From Tubiluchus corallicola (Eukaryota; Priapulida; Priapulimorpha; Priapulimorphida; Tubiluchidae), in NCBI GenBank assembly GCA_030141605.1, contig JAQGDQ010000403.1:147069-211068 (forward strand): DNA of 64,000 nt. The letters run 5' to 3'. Under the pieces are notes generated by a model. The model did no database searches. It worked only from the letters and a program-made list of their open reading frames with translations, and was not told where the DNA came from. Shown one piece after another: positions 1 to 14,500 of this stretch. Positions within the stretch are counted from its first letter, which is position 1. Every line of letters begins with the position of its first letter. Both the position numbers and the translations under genes were made by a program.

Positions 1-1076
1 CAGAATCTCACACACGTAATAATTCTCGATCAAAAATTTATATAAATTAATTTTAGCTTTTACCATAAGAATTCATAAAGATTTATTTAAAAAGTCATGA
101 AAGTTTAATTTTATGTTTAAATATTTACTTATTTCAAATTTAAAAGCACTAGTTAGCGATTACGATTTAGATTCTTGAAAATTTTGATTTCTTTCATATC
201 TTGATTATTTTCATTGTTGTTGTCTAGGACACATCTTGCATGCATCAATAAACACATTTGAACTTTATATAAGTATAATATAACATACCTCTTTAGAGTT
301 TAAGCATGCTGTTTTATCTATACAAACTTGAAGAACTTTTAGTGCTGAATGCACTGACTGCTTTTTTTGGTGATGTATCTCAAGCTTAAATTTCTAAACG
401 AAGAACAGAAAAATCTCACAAACTTGAAATTTGACAATATAAATATGTCTACTTCTAAATATGTTAAATTCCAAAAGGGGATAAGAAAGAATATTCTGAA
501 TTATACTAATTAGACATTTCTAAAGAACAAAATCAAAGTTTAAACTCCTGTGCCTCTAGACATGGCCATTTTTATATGCTGTTGTCTGATAAGAAATTAA
601 AGCACTGTTAATACATCTACATTTTATAAAAAGTAAGCAAGCAAATCGTTGGCTTTGCAAAAACAAAGTGTTATGCCAAGGATAAATTTGGCAGCATGAT
701 TCCCTAAGTCATAAAAGCTTTTTGGCCATAGAGACAAATTACTTGAATTACTGAAAATTCATTGTTACTAACCGGAATCTTTCCAGTAAGATAAACAGCA
801 TTTCGCAACATACTTCAAGGCTCACCTTTCTTACTCTAAAAATGATATACAGTACAAAAGCTATTACTGAAACTAAAGTACGATTTGAAACAAAGACCTT
901 ACTCACTGTTACTGCACGAAACACCAATAAAATGATCAGCATTTAAAAAACAATTAAATCTGCAGATAAGAAAAGTTGGGATCTGCTAACAAACTAAAAT
1001 GCAAAAAATTAGGAAACACAACTGCACCTTAGACAACATACTGTTCATTTACTTGCATGGTATTAAAAATTAATAA
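1..1076. other. AT-rich region without a confident gene
   Basis: I see no exon here that I can defend. If the minus-strand exon at 1547-1618 is real, its downstream exons should lie here or beyond the left edge. A short minus-strand stretch near 760-825 starts MLRNAVYLTGKIP and is followed by GTTAGT, but nothing ties it to a family, so it is not called. Confidence 0.4.
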
Positions 1077-1079
1077 TCA

Positions 1080-1432
1080 CCATGTGATGATGTGGATTTG
1101 ATGTAGCGGGTTTGGTGAGAGTGCTGTGGGTGTTGTGTTGTGGATAGTGTGGTGGGGTGGTAGGGTGTTGGTGGAGTGGTGTGGTGTAGTGTGGTCTGGG
1201 TGGTGCAGTGAGGTATTGGTAGTGTGGTGTGGGTAATGTGGTAGGGTGTGGGTGCTATTGATTTGGTTTGTGGGCATGGTGTGCTACGGTGTGGATTATG
1301 TGATGTTGCGGCATGGTGTGGGTGGTGTGGCGCGGGTGGTGAGTTGTGAGTTGGTTTGGTGCGGGTGTTGTGCTGTGAGTAGGGTGGTGGGTGGTTGTGT
1401 GGTGTGGATTGTTGTTGAGTTTATGTGCAAAA
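1080..1432. repeat. GT-rich degenerate minisatellite
   Basis: About 350 bases are almost only G and T on the plus strand, made of irregular repeats of short units such as GTGGTGTGG and GGTGTTG. The tract is sharply bounded by ordinary AT-rich sequence. Open frames in it are composition artefacts. Confidence 0.8.
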
Positions 1433-1546
1433 TTCTTTTTGCAGAGTTTGGCTAGTTAAACATTAATTTACATATATTATATCTGCCTCATAAATTAACG
1501 ATGAAAAAATGAAAATTTCCAGCTTGTTCAGTTAAGCAGGCATTAC

Positions 1547-1618
1547 CTTGATACTATCATCCAGTCGGGAAGGCTGGTTATCCTTGATTGCAGCGAGCAG
1601 TTTATTCATTTCTTCCAT
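1547..1618 (-). CDS. Candidate first coding exon of an unidentified minus-strand gene (partial)
   Basis: On the minus strand an ATG opens 24 codons, MEEMNKLLAAIKDNQPSRLD followed by DSIK, ending exactly at a good splice donor, AAG then GTAATG. The segment is phase 0 and hydrophilic, with a helix-like start. I do not recognise the family. The rest of the gene would lie to the left, mostly outside the window. It could be chance: the evidence is one start codon, one donor and coding-like composition. Confidence 0.35.
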
Positions 1619-2715
1619 TTTCAGTTATTGCACAATGACCTGGATTAAACTTTATTATTTTCCACAATGATACATTGAATTAATCAAACTGAAATAAAAT
1701 TCAAAATTGTAAGTGGCCTTGAACATTTCAAAAACCAATTTGTGATAAAGTAGAATTAATTCAGGCTCCTTTATCCTGACTAACCAGTTCTTAGTCATTT
1801 ATACCCTGAACTTGGCTCTCCCTCCAGGTAGGGAAAACAGCATTTTTAGTATGTAACTATATTTATGAAGCACCCATGGTGTGTATTTATATGCACTAAT
1901 TAGAGTTCTTTTAGTATGTAAAAATAATTACAGCAATATTACAGGCTAAATCTAACTGTATCATAAAAATAAAGCCTAGCTATTGCTGAAGTCAGGAATG
2001 CAGAGTTCAGTTCAGCTCAGGAAGTCCTGAAACTATAACCATTTTCAATTTTTGTATAAAAATGTATTTTAATTTGGCTGTAAACAATTAAGAAAAAAAC
2101 ATGGTAAAACAATTACAACAATTTGAGTGCAGCTATTTTTGAGTATGCAACTAGCTTAGTGTAAGTCACATCGATGTGTAAAAAATGCAAAAACGGAAAT
2201 GCAAATAGAGCCCTCATCTCTGAGCAATGACTACTGTCTGTCTAACTACAAATTAGCCAGCACCGGGACGCCAGCGTTTAGCCCTGGGACGTTTGTAAGA
2301 TTTTCCACCCTTGACTATGAGTATGAGTATGAAGGTAGCTACAACTACAAGAACTCTGGAACCAGATATTGGAATAAAAATTAATTATACATGAGAAATT
2401 TTAGCACTAGATCTTGAATACAAAAATAAGTTGTGTAAGAGAGCAACTAGACTATAGAGTATAGTGACAGACGACTCAAAGTTAATTTGACCAATTAAAT
2501 AGACAGTTTCTAGTCTATTCTCTCCTCTCAAACTGGCCAAATATTCCGTTGTCATAATTATAAAATGGAAAAAAAAAGAATATTGCAACTACACGTAAAT
2601 TATTTTACAATAATTCAAAACACTCTTCATGAAATTATCTATCACTAAATTTCACTGCATTTGAAAGAATTTCATTCTTTGACTGAAAATGGAAAAATGA
2701 ACAAATCAAACATAC

Positions 2716-2830
2716 CGCGACGATGCGCATAAGTATAATCCGCAGTTTCGCCTATTGTTAACTCGAAAGCGCAACAACAACGACCCACGCGACAACGATG
2801 ACCAAAAAGTAGAAGATGCCTGGGCCGTAG
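2716..2830 (-). promoter_or_regulatory. CpG-containing segment, possible promoter or untranslated first exon
   Basis: This stretch has clearly more CpG dinucleotides than its surroundings, which are CpG-poor. On the minus strand it ends at a plausible splice donor, GCG then GTATGTTTG. It lies about 1.1 kb upstream of the candidate exon at 1547-1618, so it could be that gene's promoter or untranslated leader exon. This is inference from composition and one donor only. Confidence 0.25.
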
Positions 2831-5576
2831 GGAAATGTAAAGTTTAATAACACTTTAAACACGTTATTACTTTCTGGTTTGGCTACAGAGTTTAGACATT
2901 TATGACTGAGGCACGAGACAAGTGTCGAAATGTTTTGATGTTTTGCATTAATAATATAATAAATTATGTATTATACAATCATTCAGTGTTGGAAATTTTT
3001 AATACTACATGTATTAAGATTTTCTGAAGATAAGCCTTTTAAATTCTCGTTTTTATGGATACAGTTATTGACGAACTTCAGTATCACACAACTTTTTTGT
3101 GTCCATGACCATATTCTCCAGACTATTATCATTTCTGAGCTATACAACTGACTTAGGATGTATGGTTTGATTTGAACTTAAAAAGCATAATAATTACCAT
3201 CAAAGTCATTACTACTGTCTATTTAGCATACTGCTATTCAGCGATAGTATGCACCTAAGCACTGATGCTTAAATACCGCTCTTAGATCATCTATTTTTGA
3301 ACTATCGTTTACTGTGGTTCTGAAGGCAGATTGTTGGCTATGCGGTGTGCAAATATCAACCATTGGTGGTTAATGTTACAAACTAATTGCTTAGTTGAAA
3401 CGATAACCAAGAATCAGGTACTATTGCAGATTTTAAAGCTGCCCATTTGCAGCAAAGGGACTGATAATCCTGCACAACAATCAAAAAGTCCCACAGAGAC
3501 TGTACTTTCAAAGGAGTCGAATTCAGTTTGTGGATTATGCATTGTATGTCTAACAGCAGACCATAGAATTTGTATTATATCACGCACCCATTGTTTGCCT
3601 CATTTTTTTCAACGTCTCTAACAACGTCTGTTTGTGTGCATGTGATTTTTAAAATCTGTGGCTACTGTTCACCAGCTATTGTCACTGGCAAGAGTGAGCA
3701 TTATAAGTCTGGCATTCAACAAGTGACTACCTGTTGTACAAATGGCTCGTGTAAAACCTATCAGCTCTAGAATAAATATATTAGAATGACTTTGAAAAAC
3801 TTTTCATGGTAAGGTGGTAAAATTTTGCATGAAGTCATTTAGATAGATTACAGTTGAGCCCGAGTTTTTTCTTGTTCTCAATACAGGTTCCAAATATGCC
3901 CCTCAAATGGATTTGTCCTATACATTGTTATGTTGATGATATTTCTTTCATTCTAATTAATGCACAAATGCATCTGTACCAACAATGAGCATTCAAAGTT
4001 TGTATGAAACAGATTCTAAATAGAATTCATGGGAACCACAAACACTTGCTTTTCTTATGAAAAACTTCACAAGAAATAAGCAAGCAGGACATACCAGATC
4101 CAAGCACATTAGTACTTCCATTCTAATTTCCTATATACACTGCATTATTGGTATTTTAGAGTAGCTTTTTGGTCAGTATTCCGTGTAAGCTTACACGAAA
4201 TTAGTTGGCCAAACTTATTTTTTACCTGGTGTTACCACCAAGAGAAAAATGACGAAAAACTCAAACCCTGGCTGGCAATGCTCCAAGAAGTAATCCTTTC
4301 GTGGGAATTCGAAACCAGGGTGAGGTTGTAATTTAGATACCAATTATACAGGTTCCAGTTTAGGTTCAGGTTCACAAAATTTTCATGTTGGCTGTCAAAA
4401 ACGAAAAATCTATGCAACTTGCAAGCACCCAACAGCACAGTCATTTGTTACTATTCATACAACAATTATTCTAATTACATAGGTTCCCGGGTTTTTAATT
4501 CCCTGTAGCTTTCATTTGTTTCAACTGTGGTTAGCTTTAATAGCATGCAAAGACAATTTTTAGACAGCTCCGCCCCCATTCCTACAGGCCACACCACGTC
4601 ATGTGGTTAGGTGAAGCAAGCAGTTCAGTGGCTCCCCAATTCAAAACCTGCCTGACGTTGTACTTTAAATGCGATTGCAAACAAGTCACAGAGTTTTCAT
4701 GCTGGTTGTCAAAATGAAAATCTGTGCAACCTGTTATGCACTAACAACATCAGACTGGGATGCTCACTAACACCAGATGTGCTGTTGTTATATGCAAATA
4801 CAGATAATTATATTTATTTGGGTGTTAACTCAGTGCCAAATACTAACTTCTAAGTAACATGCAATGTGGAAATGAATAAACTCTTGAACTCTTGAACTTA
4901 TCTATTGTGCTACAGTCTAGCTGACGAACTATAGTGCTATTATATGGTATGAACTATAATATTCATTTCTCACATCATAATGCGTTCAGTCACACCAGTA
5001 ATACTCGAAAGTAATAATAATTTAAATAGTGTGTGAGGAGTGTACAACCACGTAGTCATTTATAAACTCCCCTTGCTTAATAGATGTAATATGTTTAATA
5101 TGCGCGAGTCTGTAGAAAAGTACAGCAGGTCTAACAATGTAACTAATGAGGGCGTGATAATAGCAATAAGGATATGAATGTTAGGGAGGGAAAATATAAT
5201 AAATGCAATTTTAGTTGAGCCATAAAATTAATGGTGAACATAAATAGTTAAAAATTTTAAATTGTTAAGTGGTAGTTATATGAATATACATCTCATGCCA
5301 TGTCAATACCATGAGTTGCCAACTTGCTGAACGAGTTACCGTTTTTGTTTTAATTGTACAAGTCGTGAAGAATTTCTTATGTGGAGTACAATAATGATGC
5401 AAAAGTTGAAGATGGTAAAAGACGCGGTTTAGAAGAATGCGCTTCTATAAAATCAGTCACATGACTTTTATCGGCTTTTCGACTTGTATTTTCGACATTT
5501 TTAGGTTTTTGTGTTTTTGATATTAGTAATATTAACATTTGAAGAGACAAATTACAACTATATTATTGATGAAGTG
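2831..5576. other. Long non-coding stretch
   Basis: AT-rich sequence with no supported exon. Near 4875-4900 a short run, AATAAACTCTTGAACTCTTG, looks like the simple tail of a degraded retroelement. Two segments near 4250-4340 and 4560-4690 resemble each other loosely and contain partial Pol III-like boxes, possibly decayed SINE sequence, but this is not firm. The CFAP410 promoter should lie in the last few hundred bases. Confidence 0.4.
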
Positions 5577-8500
5577 ATGCCAGAGTTAACCGAACCCTTT
5601 ATTGTGTCAAGAGTCAAGTGCCATGACTTGAGCAGGCTCAAGCGCTTAAACTGCTGGTTGGTAATCCTATTCCTACCTGCATTTTGCCATCCTAAAGGAT
5701 GGGAGCTTAATGCTGAATTCGCATCTTTACTTAATTTATTGATCTGTTGGTAACAAAGTAATTGGGTTTAGTAAAAGTTTGGGTATTTGGTGCAGTAACA
5801 GTAATGCATGCTCAATTACCGAGAAAACTGATAATGCAAGTGTGCTGCAAAGTAACCCAGTTATTGATTTATTGTTGGAGCTACATCAAAGCTACCTAGA
5901 TCAAATTGATGTCAGCTTTCGGGTAATTTATTTTGACATAAATATTTGGTTAATTTTAAGTTTGATTCCATATAGTGCAACTGTCATGCCTGTAATATTT
6001 ATTGGTAGACCAAGTTTTTATGCTGTTTTTTGAGACATCAAAGCCTCAAGTTTAAGTTTTAACATCCTAAGCTCTTCAACAGCTTAAATACAGACCTGAT
6101 CAACAGAAAATTAATAAGATAGATTTGTTTTCTGGTGACATTTTAGTATAATAGCTTTAGCAGTGCTAACATTATAGCATCCAGTTAAATTAAAAGCTTT
6201 AAAGTTGAAAAATTTCTAATAGAACATATAAAACTCTAGTGCTATACACAGTAAAAGAACAATGGAAAATTGTTCTTTCAGTACCTAGATGAGAAGTGAC
6301 ATTCTAGATGTGTGACTGGTTACTGATGATTTAATTCTTCAAAAATGATGGCAGAAGCACCGCCCGCTGGCTCAACAGTGTCTGCTACAGAAACAGTTAC
6401 TGAAGAAGAAAGTCAAATGCCAACTTTGAAGTTAAGACTGAAAAAAACCAAAACTGACAAAAAAGTGAAATGGACAAACGAAACAGTTGATAATGAGCAT
6501 ATGGGAAAAAAGAGTTCAAAATGTTGCTGCATTTATGAAAAGCCTCGAGCTTTTGGTGAGAGTAGTTCAGATGATGATGATGATGACGATGAATGTGAAC
6601 ATTGTCGCGGTCATAAATCAAAGTGGGATAAACGACCACCCACTCCGCATGATGATAGCAGTAAGCAAAAACAATCACCTAGTGAAAACAAATCTTCACC
6701 ACCGCAGACATGAATTTAATTAAAATCTGAGATTCAAATGTTGACATGAATTATCAAGCAGATTTAATGTGTTTTTGTTTGATAAGAAATTTTCTAAATA
6801 CTTGATTGTATGCAGTTGAGCTTGTATAGTATTGTTAATGTTAATGTTATATTTGTGCATACCTAATTTAAATAAGAACAATTTAATGGCTTAATAATTG
6901 AAAAATGTACTGGACTGCTTTATAATTTTAATATTATTTAATAAATTTAATATTTGTAATGAAAATTTATTTGGCATTTCAGACATTGGTTTGGTTAATT
7001 GTCTGTACTTATTTTTTGTTGGCAAAATTTGATTTATATTAATTGCAAGCAAATTGCATCAGCACATGAACATTTGATTTTCAGAAAACAAAAAATAGTT
7101 TATTTAAGCCCTATGCTTAATTAGAATGAATTACATCGTTTTGTAAGTGTGACTAATGGTGATATTCACTGTGCAGCATCACGTGGTTGAATATCAGCTC
7201 TTGGTTTAAATAACAAAGCATTTCTTACTACAGTATAACGTTATAGACCATTATGGGTTACAGTGTACCCACGTGGGTAATACAAGCTCAGGAAAAAGAA
7301 CAAACTTGCATCATTTATTTAACTAGTATAATAGCTTTGAATACAGACACACTCGGTTATTGCCTACTGCACTCCATTGCTGTTTTACAAATTATTTATT
7401 GGTTTAAGTCACTTTTCCCTTTGCCGGTCATTTCTGTATTAATTCACAGCTAAATTTAACCCGCCATTCCTGGTGCTGCAGAATTGATGTTGGGCATGCA
7501 TTATGCAAAGTTGTCGTTTCGAAAGGTCGTGATCATTTTGTCTACTAGCTGTAGAAAAACAATGAGTCATTCAGTGGCTCAACACCCAGGTGTTTTACAT
7601 ACGTACTCTGGCAGCACCCTGCTGAGATGTTTCATCAAGTGATGTTCTGTACTGTAGTTTCTTTGTTGCAAATATTACTTTTGTAAGAGGGATAAACAGA
7701 AATTTTGTGCAAGCAGAATCTTCTGACTTTTTGTATCTTTACTGACTTTACTGAACATGTTACGTAAACTTACAACATATTACATGTACGTTCAATTAAA
7801 TAAGAATCGTTCATTAATTTTTAGTTTATTGAAGTCACTTTTCATTGCAAAGTTGTTGATAATTAACAGCATCTTCTGAAAGTACTTTACATCTTGTATG
7901 AAGCCACACATTGTACATTAATATGTGCTCATTCATCTAGTAGTCACATACATATGATTAGCTGTATTTGCTTCTAGAGTACCTCAGTTGAGTATTTTTT
8001 CTGGGTCCTTTCATATAATAATTATGTGAAAACACTATTGACTTGGAGACCCAGTATGATAAACTGACAATCTACGCTCCACTCCTTTATGCCAGTCTCA
8101 TCAATTAGTATGAGCAGCAAGCAGTATTTATCCAGTACGTTATTTTTTCACTTATTTAAAATTTTGACGTGCTGCACTTGATGGTTATTTTCTTGCCATA
8201 TAATTTTTGTATTTAAAAGAAGAAAAGCAAGTTTGTATGATAGTTACAAAGGAAGTTTGTCTGGCAAACTTGTAAGCATTGTACAGCACATGGCATTTTG
8301 GTGTGAGCTGAACTTTGCATTGTAAGATACAGTGTTGTGATCTCGTATCATGCAAAGTACATGTACATGACTACATGTACTTTTCTGTTCGTTATCACTC
8401 TTATAACAAGTAGGGCAACTCATCTGATTGTAGTTATCAGTTCTTGTGCCACTCTCATCCATAGAGTGCACTGACTTTTCATGATTTCTGCTATTGACTC

Positions 8501-11500
8501 ATGTTATTTACAAATGGCTGGTAACATGTGTCTAAAAGCAATCATGAAAAACCCAAATCAAGAAACGAGATTACCATTTGTGATTATTTCGAAAAGTGAC
8601 ATTATTAGTATCTATTCCTCATCTTAGTTATATAATTCTAAATTCCCAAACTTTCAGATTTACTGTTGTGAGGTACACAGTGTTGCAATACTAGCTGTGT
8701 TGAACTTTAATTTGGCAGTGAAATTTAATTAATGTACTGAACAATACAATCTATGAATGAAATTAAGCTATATATGATTTTCTCAGTTATAAGAAAATAA
8801 AACATTACTCGTGACTTTACATTCAACTGAAAAGACTTTATGCAGATGAACCAAAAACATAAGGGTAATGGGTGATTCATAATGTCTTAGTGTTGTACAA
8901 ATCTTCTACTCAAAACTGATCATGAATGAAAAAATAAAACAAGGGCATGCATCAACACTAAGCCATGCAATGTGCTTTGTTCATTTTCTACTAAGTTCAA
9001 GCTAAACTAAATGCAGTGTATTTTCTCTTGTGGATGATCAAATTATGAACGCACTGAAAATTCTGAATTCTTTAGTGTAAAATTTTTATGCATTTCCTTT
9101 GGATTTCATTGTTAATGATTTGGTAAAGATAAGAATTTAGTATCAAAGATTTGTAGTCGTATAAGAAGACTGTCCTAGTACAACTTTTCTGCACTTTCTT
9201 TAAAGAGCAAAATTAAGCATTATACAGCACACAATCAAAGAAAAAAGTTTTCATAATTCGCTTTCAGACCTTTACAGTCTTTTGGGAATCAAATTTGAAG
9301 GAAAAAACTGCAAAAGGTAAAATAAACAAATAGTGATTCCCATCATGAACATGATAGGGATTCACTGACTCGAGAATTACACTATGAACTGAGGCAAACT
9401 GACAATGTCTGTCAGAAGACTACTGATTGCTGACAAAGACACTTCTGATTTTTATAGTGAAATCAAAACATATTAAACATTGTCTCAGAACAAAACAGAA
9501 GGAATCATTTAGTATTATGAAGATAATTTGATCTTACATATATTTTTTAGCGTGCTGATTTTGACATCTATCTTTTTAGTGCAATTCCTATACAGATTTC
9601 CTCTAACAAAGGCAATGGCTGCTCATACTAAGGGGCCACAGTGAAAATATAATTTACAGATCCAGAACTCTTGTTATAGTAACTAAGGTTCTTCGTGAAG
9701 GAAGTAACTTTGTAGAAATATTGGGAGAGTTTTTATATAAAGTATGAACTGATAAGTGGCCAAGGGAAGACAGGATTTATAAACAGCTGTTCTGCATCTG
9801 GTCCAACATAAGAATAATAGAAATAGCAGTTAAGAAAATCAGTAAGAAGCTAATCAATGAAAGAGACCAGAAGTTCCATGGAATTGGCAGTAGTGAAACA
9901 AGGTTTCGTTTTAACGACGTTAAACATTTGACACATTTTTTTCACTTAACGACGTACGTTTCATTTTAACGACAGTTTTTTTTACTTTACCGAAAGCCCA
10001 TTTTCATTTTATCAACAACTTTTTTACATAATTTGAAGCATTAAAATGGCACATATTGGGTTATTCTGTTTTAAAAGTGCATTAGTAACATAAACGCTGC
10101 AATTATATACATGTTTTTGCTTCCCGACTGATTATGACCAAATTGTCAGAAATGGCTGAGTGTTTCACCAATTTATTAATCAGGATTAGTGCAAGAAAAG
10201 AGATAGCAGTGTAGAAATTTGTGTGATTCCGGCCTTTTTCTGTCTATTAACGTTTATCAATGGACATTTAGGCTACGAATTCTGATGACTAGTGTGCTTT
10301 GATATCTTCACCTTCCTTGGAATTAAATTAACAAATCAACAGTTAAGAGAACTGACATTTCATCGCAAACCTCTTTTGCGATTATTTAGTCAATCACCCT
10401 ACGATCTGGTTAGCCAGTGCTGCACATCGGATAAGGAAACTTCAGGTGTGATGTGTTTATACCAATAGGAATCATTGAAAGTTAATGGATGATATTTTTT
10501 AACTGTATGCTAGCAATATAAGAGCAGCAATTCTGGATACCTTCTACATCTTATTTACATTTAAACAGTTCATTAAATGCTTCGTTGCTGACAGAAATTT
10601 AATTGTTTACCAACATTATCACTTTGAATGCAAGTTTAGTTACTTCTTTTGGAAATTTGTTTGTCAACATTAAATTTTTTTTGTTTCAGGGGTTGCGGAA
10701 TTTCAGATGTTAGTGTTCTGAGACATTTGCCAAATGTGGAGGTGCTCAGTTTAAGGTAATTCAGTATCATTTTAAATGAATTTTTAAACTTCTTCACCGT
10801 AGATTTGTTATACAATATCTAACTTGTGAAACTTCTCTTATATGTAGTTATCAGCCAACAAATAAGTTAACAACCAATTCTATCACCTACGAGGTCTGGG
10901 TGTTACTATACTGTACAAGTCTCTTTTGCTGGCGTTGGCATTTGGCATATTCAATTCTATCACCTACGAGGTCTGGGTGTTACTATACTGTACAAGTCTC
11001 TTTTGCTGGCGTTGGCATTTGGCATATCCAATTCTATCACCTGCGAGGTCTGGGTATTACTATACTGTACAAGTCTCTTTTGCTGGCGTTTGCATTTGAC
11101 TTATAAATATTGTTAAAAGTACAATAAAATGCTATTATAATTCTGATACTATAATCCATTAGAATAAATGAGACCATTTTATTCTCAGTATTTTGTAACT
11201 AGCCTGGCTGTTTACTGCGTACATAACTCAGCAACAGCTAGTGTTAACTTTTGCTGCACTGCTGGCTGCCGGCCTAAGTCCCGTTTTTTGCTGCATGTAT
11301 GAAGTAGTTACTGACTGTAAGTCCCTTGCGTTATTTGTGTTATTCGTTCATGTACAACATGCAGTTCACTAGCTAAAATGATTCTTAAGAAGCAGTATGC
11401 ATCACCCCTTGTAGACTAAGTATTGTATAGTATACGTATTTTAAGGTTTGTATTCATTTCTTATTTGATGTCATGTGGAGACGTTGAGTTGTTTATACTG

Positions 11501-14500
11501 ATTAAATATTGCAGCAGCAGAACCATCTAATGACATTTGTATTCAGAAGGAAAAATGCTTAGCATTGTGTTTTAAATGAAGAATTCTCAAGCAAAATTGC
11601 CAATTTCTTTGTATTCATTTTAGCTAATTATATTTGCTGGTCTTAATTGCTTTTACAGCATGAATAACATCAAATCGCTGACCGATTTTGCTTACTGTAA
11701 AAATCTTCACGAACTTTATATAAGAAGGAATATGATAACAGACCTTTCCGAGTTACAGTATTTGCGGGAGCTTCCAAAACTCAAGGTATGAGCTGAAATT
11801 GATGATAATTTGCTGTTGTTGTATTTTAATAGTTTAATAATTTTATACTATAATTATTTAATATTATTATTAGAACTTCATTGAGGATTTTATGGTATTA
11901 GTGTGACTGTTTCTATAAAACTGTTTTGTTGGATTAGTAGAATTTTTGACATTAGCAACCAAGAAGTTATAGTTGCTTTGGAATAAAATTTTGGATTTTT
12001 TAGGACTTGCACAGTGTGAGCAGTATAAAGCAAATATTTGCAGCATTAAACAAAATTATGAAGAAATTTATGTTGAGCTGCAAGTTGTATAAATAGCATG
12101 CTGGCATATGTCTAATTAGAGAAAACTGTTTACGGAAAGTTACCCTCTGGTTATAAAATAAAATAAATTATTGAATGAATGGATTTTTGAAAATTTTGGA
12201 GATGTTATTTTTATTGATTTATTGATTTTTTTTTGCAGGTGCTATGGTTGGCAGATAATCCGTGTTCAGCAGTTGATAACTACAGGCAAACGGTGATAAA
12301 TACGCTGCCTCAACTTACAAAACTTGACAACATGAGTGAGTTAAATATTACAAATATTATTCAGTGCTCATGATTAAGGCAGCACCATGTTGTAATGCTA
12401 TAGTGGCACCATGATTAAAGGTGCATCATCTTATAATCTTTGTTTCAAAGTTATTGATTAATAACGAAACAAATCCACAATCATTAAATTTTTGAGACCA
12501 AACTTGCCTGAAATGCAGGAAGTGTGAAAAAATTGGCACTGGACCAGGGTTTGAATTAGGGCCTTTGTATTACAAGTACAAGTCCAAGCCCACGACCACT
12601 AGATTACATAATTCCTTGTGATAGTGATTCATGAAAACTCTAATTTAATTAAATAACTGTTCATCTAGTCCTTCATATCCAAGTGTTAATTTCATTATTC
12701 GTTTGTAACTGATCTAGATTCTCCTGGAGGAATACGTAGATCCACTTCTATTAGATTTTTGCTTTTAGGGAGCTGTCTCACGGGGGATAGCACTTACAGT
12801 ATATTATATATTAAAATATTTGTTTATCCTTTCTGCAAAATATTTATCATTCATGTATTAATAATGACTCTCAACCTTTATTTTAGAATTTAGATGATAG
12901 GTTTTTTTTGCTTTTCTTTCTTTCTTCTTCTTCTTCCCAGCTTTTCCCTATGCGGGGTCGCCGTTGTGAATGAGTCTTCTCCACGCATTCCTGTTGTTGA
13001 CCATCTCTTCATTTATGTCTTCCCTTCCCACATGATCTTCACCGACTCTTCTTTGCAGGTGTCCATATCATCGCAATCTTGCGAGGCTTCCACTACTTTT
13101 ACTGTTCCTCTGATATTATTATTTCTAATTTTATCTCTTCTTGTTATTCCCACCATCCATCTCAACATCCTCATCTCCACCACACCCATTTTCTGCTCTT
13201 CGGTCTTCTTTAGAGAAGCTGCTTCCAGCCCATAGATTAGAGCGGGTCTGACCACTTCTTTGTGGACTTTACCTTTAAGTCTCACTGACTCATTCGTAGA
13301 AGGTTTTGGCGGATGCCCTTCCTGACCCTAACCCTCCCTATTTATCCGGGCTTGGGACCGGCACTAAGTTGGGCTGGCTTGCCCCTGGCTAGGTTTTTTT
13401 TGCTTTAATTACCAATAATGATTACTTTTGTAGCCATAACAAGAGAGGAAAAGGAAGCTTCGTCCACTGATGGTTCTTCTTGCACGTTAAAGTCGTCGAA
13501 GAGCTATGAAAATACCATGGTTTATCGCGCGTCTTCGCTTGGTGAACTGCGTGAAGTTGAGCACAAGGCGTTTGTGGAATGTGAAATATATACTGGCAAA
13601 AATGAGGCGGCACGAGAAAAGAGGCGAGTTCGCATTGCCAAACAAAAGTCAGACACTGCAGTAACAGACAGTTGTAAGGTGAGTAGAGATTTCTTCAAAT
13701 TTTCTATTTTAAAGGTTTCAGGATTCTTTCCTGCATGGATTCCTTATTTTTAACCCTAAACTTGGAAAACTGAGCATTGGTTTTCTCCGACTGTGTGGGT
13801 TATTAGCTTTTTTTACATCTATTTGCTTGAAAAAAATCACAATTCTATTGCAGTCAACATTTTTTGATGTGTAGTAAATTTTACAATGACGTTAATGAAT
13901 CAAAGTGAAATTATAATGTCAGAACTTGATTGTGATATCTCGTTCCTCGTTGTCATTTTTGATTATTCGATACAGTTATTTTTTGTACAAGCAATTTGTT
14001 TCTATTTAAATTTATAGACGTGTGTAATGGTATTTTATTTCTGTTAGGCTTTGAGATACTAGGATTAGAGAGTTGGAAAATTTGATAAGGTAGTATAATG
14101 TAACAGCTTGGTTTGCAGTGTTATAGCTGAATTGCACATACAAGTGAATCACTTTTTGCACTCTTTCTTCATTTAACTGATTACAGGCCACAGAATTTAA
14201 GTGTGTATTGTGATGTTATTGTGATGACAGTGGGAGTGTTTTAGTGTAGCAGTCAATGTGAAAAACAAATTTTACTTTTATCATAATGTGCAACTTTTAA
14301 TTTGATCAGACTGCTTCTGGCATGTTCTGTAATTTCTCAATAATGCACAGGTTTATTTTACTTCTAAATCAAAAATTATTGTTACACTACCATATTGAAG
14401 TTAAATCTGCTCAAATCTGTTTTCGAATTAGAGTGCTTGACTGAAATATATGTCTTATAGACAATCAGTAGCAGCTCGTGTATAGGTACTGTTGAAATGC

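Noticed and set aside
2199-2384. Tyr/Glu-rich short open frame
   Set aside because: No homology, no splice context, composition like local sequence.
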